The notes below the pieces were generated by a model. That model was not told where the DNA came from, ran no database searches, and was given only the letters and a program-made list of their open reading frames with translations. A stretch of DNA of 53,460 nucleotides from Rhizobium sp. Q54 (lineage in GTDB: Bacteria > Pseudomonadota > Alphaproteobacteria > Rhizobiales > Xanthobacteraceae). Where the stretch lies: the NCBI GenBank assembly GCA_945870035.1, contig CAMBQQ010000014.1:1-53460 (forward strand). Reading direction: 5' to 3'. Shown one piece after another: positions 52,965-53,460 of the stretch (its first letter is position 1; the number at the start of each line of letters is the position of its first letter). The position numbers and the translations under genes were made by a program.

Positions 52965-53297
52965 ATGCTAATGAAATTCTTCAGACACGGCCTCGCGATT
53001 GCGCTTCTCGGAACCGTCACGGCAGCAAGTGCGCCCGCCGCCGATGTCAGATCGGCAAATTTTTGGGTGCCAGAATGCCGTGCTGGGCTGAATGGAAGCG
53101 ACACATCTACGGCCGGATGGTGTTTCGGTATTGTCGATGCAATGTCGCTAGGTGTATGCCCGCCAATCAACATGAAAACCGACGCTTTTGTCGCGGTTGT
53201 CGTGCAATACATCGAAGCGCGGCCGGCGCTGATGCATGTGGATTTCAGATTTCTAGCTATGGACGTCCTTAACCGATCATTCCCCTGCCCAAAGTAG
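52965..53297 (+). CDS. Secreted Rap1a/Tai-like small protein
   Basis: 110 residues (or 108 from the ATG at 52971). A signal peptide (FFRHGLAIALLGTVTAASAPAA) is followed by GWCFGIVDAMSLGVCPP...VVVQYIEARPALMHVDFRFLAMDVLNRSFPCP. The spaced cysteines, CPP motif and FPCP ending fit the Rap1a/Tai domain family, members of which neutralise type VI amidase effectors in the periplasm. No effector gene is beside it, so an immunity role is not shown; many family members are orphan. Codon use is less GC-biased than in the rest of the window. Confidence 0.7.
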   Translation: MLMKFFRHGLAIALLGTVTAASAPAADVRSANFWVPECRAGLNGSDTSTAGWCFGIVDAMSLGVCPPINMKTDAFVAVVVQYIEARPALMHVDFRFLAMDVLNRSFPCPK

Positions 53298-53347
53298 TAG
53301 ATCGAACCATAGGGGGATGTCCCGGTCGATGTTGAAATTGGAAGGCA

Positions 53348-53408
53348 GGCGTTGCTCACCTTGAGCCTGTAGGCTCGGGGTGTCGAATCCGCAAAGGAGA
53401 GCAACGCC
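53348..53408 (+). promoter_or_regulatory. Folded leader enclosing the ribosome site of the last gene
   Basis: GGCGTTGCTC (53348-53357) and GAGCAACGCC (53399-53408) are perfect complementary arms; the second ends directly before the ATG at 53409. A nested hairpin GAGCC-TGTA-GGCTC is at 53363-53376. The stem includes part of the GGAGAG ribosome site, so translation may be controlled or the RNA may have its own role. Confidence 0.55.
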
Positions 53409-53460
53409 ATGAAGAAATCTACCACATCTCCCGCCGCCGTGCCGACGGCTATTGTTGAAG
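53409..53460 (+). CDS. Unidentified gene cut by the right window edge
   Basis: The ATG at 53409 follows GGAGAG at a good distance and opens MKKSTTSPAAVPTAIVE before leaving the window. Seventeen residues are not enough for identification. The folded leader and the island context would suit a transposase (for example of the IS110 group), but this is a guess. Confidence 0.4.
   Translation, partial: MKKSTTSPAAVPTAIVE

Noticed and set aside
52856..53425. 189-residue minus-strand open frame at the right edge
   Set aside because: Antisense to the signal-peptide-bearing Rap1a-like gene, with no motif or ribosome site.
1..53460. CRISPR arrays
   Set aside because: No regularly spaced direct repeats of 25-40 bases seen; the only tandem array is the 12-base coding repeat at 22401-22448.

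Overview
The window is GC-rich chromosomal DNA, most likely from an alphaproteobacterium of the order Hyphomicrobiales (Bradyrhizobium/Pseudolabrys-like). The pointers are base composition, GTGA/ATGA-overlapping operons, TAXI-TRAP and Bug-type solute-binding proteins, a Pho box, and large inverted-repeat intergenic elements around the molybdenum-cofactor genes. This placement is inference from gene style; there is no rRNA gene to confirm it.

Layout. (1) 1-380: the edge of an IS5-like element interrupts a hutX-type heme-utilization gene, leaving only its 3' part. (2) 382-22050: a surface-polysaccharide locus. It opens with an O-antigen-ligase-like membrane protein (minus strand) and a regulator/NusG-paralogue pair behind a two-copy palindromic operator. 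It continues with glycosyltransferases, a sulfotransferase, methyltransferases, an ABC flippase-type exporter and nucleotide-sugar genes. RmlA, RmlB, an RmlC-like epimerase, an FdtA-like 3,4-ketoisomerase, a DegT aminotransferase and a sugar C-methyltransferase together suggest a dTDP-linked 3-amino-3,6-dideoxy and/or C-methylated sugar. A GDP-fucose-synthase-like gene closes the block. (3) 22065-22600: a Pho box, a short lysine-rich coiled-coil protein and a strong terminator. (4) 22618-30016: a TAXI-TRAP transporter, a class III aminotransferase, a LysR regulator and a divergent DadA-type oxidase, which look like an amino-acid or amine uptake and catabolism unit. (5) 30073-31887: an ABC-F ATPase. 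(6) 32023-35853: a sulfotransferase, a DUF6916-type protein, a GNAT acetyltransferase and three consecutive phage-tail-collar (MdpB-like) paralogues without any other phage gene.

(7) 36020-40959 is the most interesting part: a compact minus-strand operon with all the parts of a tailored lasso-peptide pathway. In transcription order it encodes an HPr-kinase-like enzyme, a sulfotransferase, a PqqD-like B1 protein, a transglutaminase-like B2 protease, a 61-residue precursor and an asparagine-synthetase-like cyclase that lacks the glutaminase cysteine. The precursor has the leader spacing of kinase-associated lasso precursors, ends in Tyr-Asp-Ser, and is predicted to begin its core with Asn, which would be unusual.

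(8) 41162-47177: a nitroreductase, TusA, and a molybdenum-cofactor/formate-dehydrogenase-maturation set (MoeA paralogue, MobB, MoeA, MobA, FdhD) with two inverted-repeat elements in its intergenic gaps. (9) 47327-52068: a Bug-type binding protein, a permease/thioredoxin pair and a tungstate transporter (tupBCA) behind a palindromic operator candidate, which fits the Mo/W theme. (10) 52343-53460: tRNA-Ser(GGA) followed by sparsely coding, more AT-rich DNA with a secreted Rap1a-like small protein and the start of another gene under a folded leader. This looks like the edge of a tRNA-associated island.
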